The notes under the pieces: generated by a model
Told to the model about the DNA's origin: nothing
What the model saw: the letters and a program-made list of their open reading frames with translations, nothing else
The model's database searches: none
Part shown: piece after piece, positions 5,386 through 6,949 of the stretch
How positions within the stretch are numbered: the first letter of the stretch is position 1
Layout of the letters: each line of letters begins with the position of its first letter
Made by a program: the position numbers and the translations under genes
Assembly: GCA_002306975.1 (NCBI GenBank)
Contig: DBTI01000269.1
Coordinates: 1-6,949 of the forward strand
From: Ruminococcaceae bacterium UBA1320
GTDB lineage: Bacteria > Bacillota > Clostridia > Oscillospirales > Ethanoligenentaceae
Direction: 5' to 3'
Length of the DNA: 6,949 nucleotides

Positions 5386-5419
5386 TTTGTTAGATACTTT
5401 TATTAGTATCTTTTATTAG
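5381..5419 (+). repeat. Three tandem 13-bp repeats, likely operator
   Basis: ATACTTTTGTTAG (5381-5393), ATACTTTTATTAG (5394-5406) and TATCTTTTATTAG (5407-5419) abut without spacers and differ at only one to three positions. They begin inside the -10 box and run into the first transcribed bases, where a bound repressor would block initiation. An inverted repeat AGATAC/GTATCT (5392-5397/5406-5411) is embedded in them. The ROK protein encoded just downstream is the obvious candidate ligand. Confidence 0.7.
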
Positions 5420-5452
5420 TTGAAAATTTAAGTTCTTATAGTTATGTGAAAT

Positions 5453-5457
5453 GAGGG
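5453..5457 (+). promoter_or_regulatory. Ribosome binding site fixing the ROK start
   Basis: GAGGG is 7 bases before the ATG at 5465 but only 1 base before the in-frame TTG at 5459, so translation should begin at the ATG. Confidence 0.75.
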
Positions 5458-5464
5458 TTTGACT

Positions 5465-6511
5465 ATGCATAATTTGACCGGAAAACCGGAAATAATGAAG
5501 AAAATGAACATAGAGCTTATTTATAAGGCACTGATTGAATTGCACTCGGCGACAAGAGCCGAGATCACTGAAATAACCAAGGTCAGCGCCACCACTGTGC
5601 GCGCCCTGCTCGAAGAGCTGCTTGCAAGCGGAGAAATTATTGTTTCAGGCATTGATGAATCAAGCGGCGGACGGCGGGCACAACGATATATGCTTAACAA
5701 AAACCACAACCTCATATTGTCGCTTTTCATTGAAAAAGGCACAATTATTTACCAGATTTGCGACCTCTCCGCAAATGTATTGACAAACGGCGCGGAAAAA
5801 ACAGCGGGCAACAACCTTTCTATTGCCGCCATTCAGTTTGTCACCAGGTTACAGAAAAAGTGGGACATCTGCGCGATTGGGCTCGGCGTACCCGGCATTG
5901 TGGAAAAAGGGCATTACTATGTCAGCAGCGGTTTTAACATTTGGTATATAAACAACCTTGGCGAACAGCTTCAGGAAACCTTTCATCTTCCTGTTATCCT
6001 TGAAAACGATCTTAACGCCATCGCCCTTGGCTTTGCAATTCATTACGCTGAAAAGAACGCCGACTGCGATATAAGCAGTATTAATATAACCTATATCCAT
6101 TTAAATGACGACTGCACCGGCGCGGGAATTATAACGGATGGAAAAATTGTTCATGGAGCAAAGCATTTCGCGGGTGAGTTCGGGTTTATGCCGATGCTGC
6201 CCGACAAAACGCTCGACGTTATTTTAAAGGAAGCGGCAAGCGAAAAAGACTATGCGGACGCCGTTGCCCGACTTGTCGCCATTATAAACTGTGTTTCAAA
6301 CCCATCACTAGTCGTCATTGGCGGCACCCGCATTCAAAATCAATCAACAAGCCTTGACTCGGTGAAGATCGCGGCGACAGCCTATATTTCAGACTTGACG
6401 TTCCCGGAAATTATCTTTTCAAAAGGCTATAAGAACGATTACCTTTCGGGCCTTTCTTACCTGACCATTCAGGACATTATTCCAAAACTGCCTTTTGCGG
6501 CTGCGGAATAA
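5465..6511 (+). CDS. ROK-family transcriptional regulator (NagC/XylR type)
   Basis: The 348-aa protein has an N-terminal winged helix (about 15-60; RAEITEITKVSATTVRALLEEL at 31-52 is the helix-turn-helix), the GGRRAQRY linker (69-76 region) typical of ROK repressors, then a ROK sugar-binding domain. In that domain GLGVPGIVEKG (139-149), ENDLNAIALG (180-189, with the conserved Asp182) and GAKHFAGEFGF (231-241) match family signatures. The phosphate loop is degenerate (LSLFIEKGTI in place of DxGGT), the His of the ExGH motif is Phe241, and the CxCGxxGCxE zinc motif is missing. It is therefore a regulator, not a sugar kinase. ROK repressors usually sense a sugar or sugar phosphate and control the adjacent transport or catabolism genes. 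It is followed 69 bases later by an MFS permease in the same direction. It probably controls its own promoter via the 13-bp repeats. Confidence 0.88.
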   Translation: MHNLTGKPEIMKKMNIELIYKALIELHSATRAEITEITKVSATTVRALLEELLASGEIIVSGIDESSGGRRAQRYMLNKNHNLILSLFIEKGTIIYQICDLSANVLTNGAEKTAGNNLSIAAIQFVTRLQKKWDICAIGLGVPGIVEKGHYYVSSGFNIWYINNLGEQLQETFHLPVILENDLNAIALGFAIHYAEKNADCDISSINITYIHLNDDCTGAGIITDGKIVHGAKHFAGEFGFMPMLPDKTLDVILKEAASEKDYADAVARLVAIINCVSNPSLVVIGGTRIQNQSTSLDSVKIAATAYISDLTFPEIIFSKGYKNDYLSGLSYLTIQDIIPKLPFAAAE

Positions 6512-6530
6512 ATAGTACTTAGAATTTCGT

Positions 6531-6565
6531 TGCCGCCGATTAAGTTTTTCAAACTCAAGGCGGCA
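6531..6565 (+). other. Intercistronic hairpin between the ROK and MFS genes
   Basis: TGCCGCC (6531-6537) pairs with GGCGGCA (6559-6565). The enclosed sequence forms a small GTTT/AAAC stem (6544-6547/6551-6554). No T-tract follows, so it does not look like a terminator. It ends 4 bases ahead of the ribosome site of the MFS gene and may affect mRNA stability or translation of the second gene. Confidence 0.5.
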
Positions 6566-6580
6566 GAATGAGGATTTGTT

Positions 6581-6949
6581 GTGAAAACTCAAAACAAAAA
6601 ATTTGCCGTTATTATATTCATTTATCTTATATTTGTCAGTCTTGGTCTTTGCGACAGCTTGCAGGGTGTGGCGTGGCCGTCAATACACACGGAAATGAAG
6701 ATGCCCCTTGACAGCGCCGGGATATTGACGACCATTATGTTCTGCATGTCGGCTGTTGCGAGCGTTACAATATTCAGAGCGATAAGGAAATTCGGAACAG
6801 GCAGCGTCACGTTCGTTTGCGTGATAACGACCGGAGTTGCGCTTATCGGCTATTCAATCTCGCGCAATTTTTTATGGCTTGTCGTAAGCGCGATTCCGGT
6901 AGGGCTGGGGCAGGGCGGCGTTGAAACAAGGCTTACACCCCATGTCGCA
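6581..6949 (+). CDS. MFS transporter, N-terminal part, cut by the window edge
   Basis: The frame is open from a GTG at 6581 to the last base, 123 residues. GAGGA (6570-6574) sits 6 bases ahead of the GTG; no earlier in-frame ATG is better placed. Four membrane segments are visible (about 9-27, 47-67, 75-92, 98-115). TM1 carries GLCDSLQGVAWPSI (22-35), a pattern seen in FucP-like and related sugar-type MFS permeases, and the loop after TM2 has RAIRKFGTG (66-74), the RxxxxxG motif of the superfamily. It is likely a proton- or sodium-coupled importer of a sugar or other metabolite, co-transcribed with and regulated by the upstream ROK protein. The substrate cannot be told from half a protein. 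Confidence 0.8.
   Translation, partial: MKTQNKKFAVIIFIYLIFVSLGLCDSLQGVAWPSIHTEMKMPLDSAGILTTIMFCMSAVASVTIFRAIRKFGTGSVTFVCVITTGVALIGYSISRNFLWLVVSAIPVGLGQGGVETRLTPHVA

Noticed and set aside
5381..5419. CRISPR-like array
   Set aside because: The 13-bp units abut with no spacers and there are only three; no cas gene is present.
5459..5464. TTG start for the ROK regulator
   Set aside because: Only 1 base separates it from the GAGGG ribosome site; the ATG at 5465 is correctly spaced.

Overview
The window reads as chromosomal DNA of a low-to-mid-GC Gram-positive bacterium, most likely a member of the Clostridia (Oscillospirales-like). This is an inference. It rests on strong AGGAGG-type ribosome binding sites, TTGACA/TATAAT-type promoters, AT-rich intergenic DNA with intrinsic terminators, and protein families common in that group (YtrA-type GntR, DUF1648/DUF5808, YhfC, GtrA, ROK, MFS). 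No rRNA, tRNA, CRISPR array or intact insertion sequence is visible.

Layout: (1) 1-855, the 3' part of an ABC-transporter substrate-binding protein. (2) A strong promoter just after its stop, a long leader with a 15-bp C/G-rich hairpin, and a 122-aa acidic protein of unknown function (1035-1403) closed by a strong terminator. (3) A monocistronic GtrA-family membrane protein (1571-2029) with its own promoter. (4) A convergent intergenic zone (2030-2232) holding three consecutive hairpins. (5) A leftward operon at 4557-2233: YtrA-type GntR repressor, then a DUF1648/DUF5808 membrane protein overlapping it by 4 bp, then a YhfC-type intramembrane protease. (6) A 439-bp stretch without a gene upstream of that operon. 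It holds the operon promoter and a roughly 216-bp block of nested inverted repeats that looks like a small non-autonomous mobile element or a structured RNA. (7) A leftward 46-aa lysine/glutamine-rich protein with its own terminator. (8) A roughly 300-bp AT-rich regulatory stretch with a near-consensus promoter overlapped by three tandem 13-bp repeats. (9) A ROK-family regulator (5465-6511) followed by the 5' part of an MFS permease running off the right edge.

Two regulator-plus-membrane-protein modules dominate. The GntR/DUF1648/YhfC operon is probably self-repressed and responds to envelope or peptide stress; a peptide-immunity role is a hypothesis only. The ROK/MFS pair looks like a locally regulated sugar or metabolite uptake unit, with the 13-bp repeats as the likely operator. 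The most distinctive non-coding signals are the inverted-repeat block at 4652-4867, the 13-bp repeats at 5381-5419, and the C-rich palindromes at 924-958, 2112-2144 and 2185-2225.
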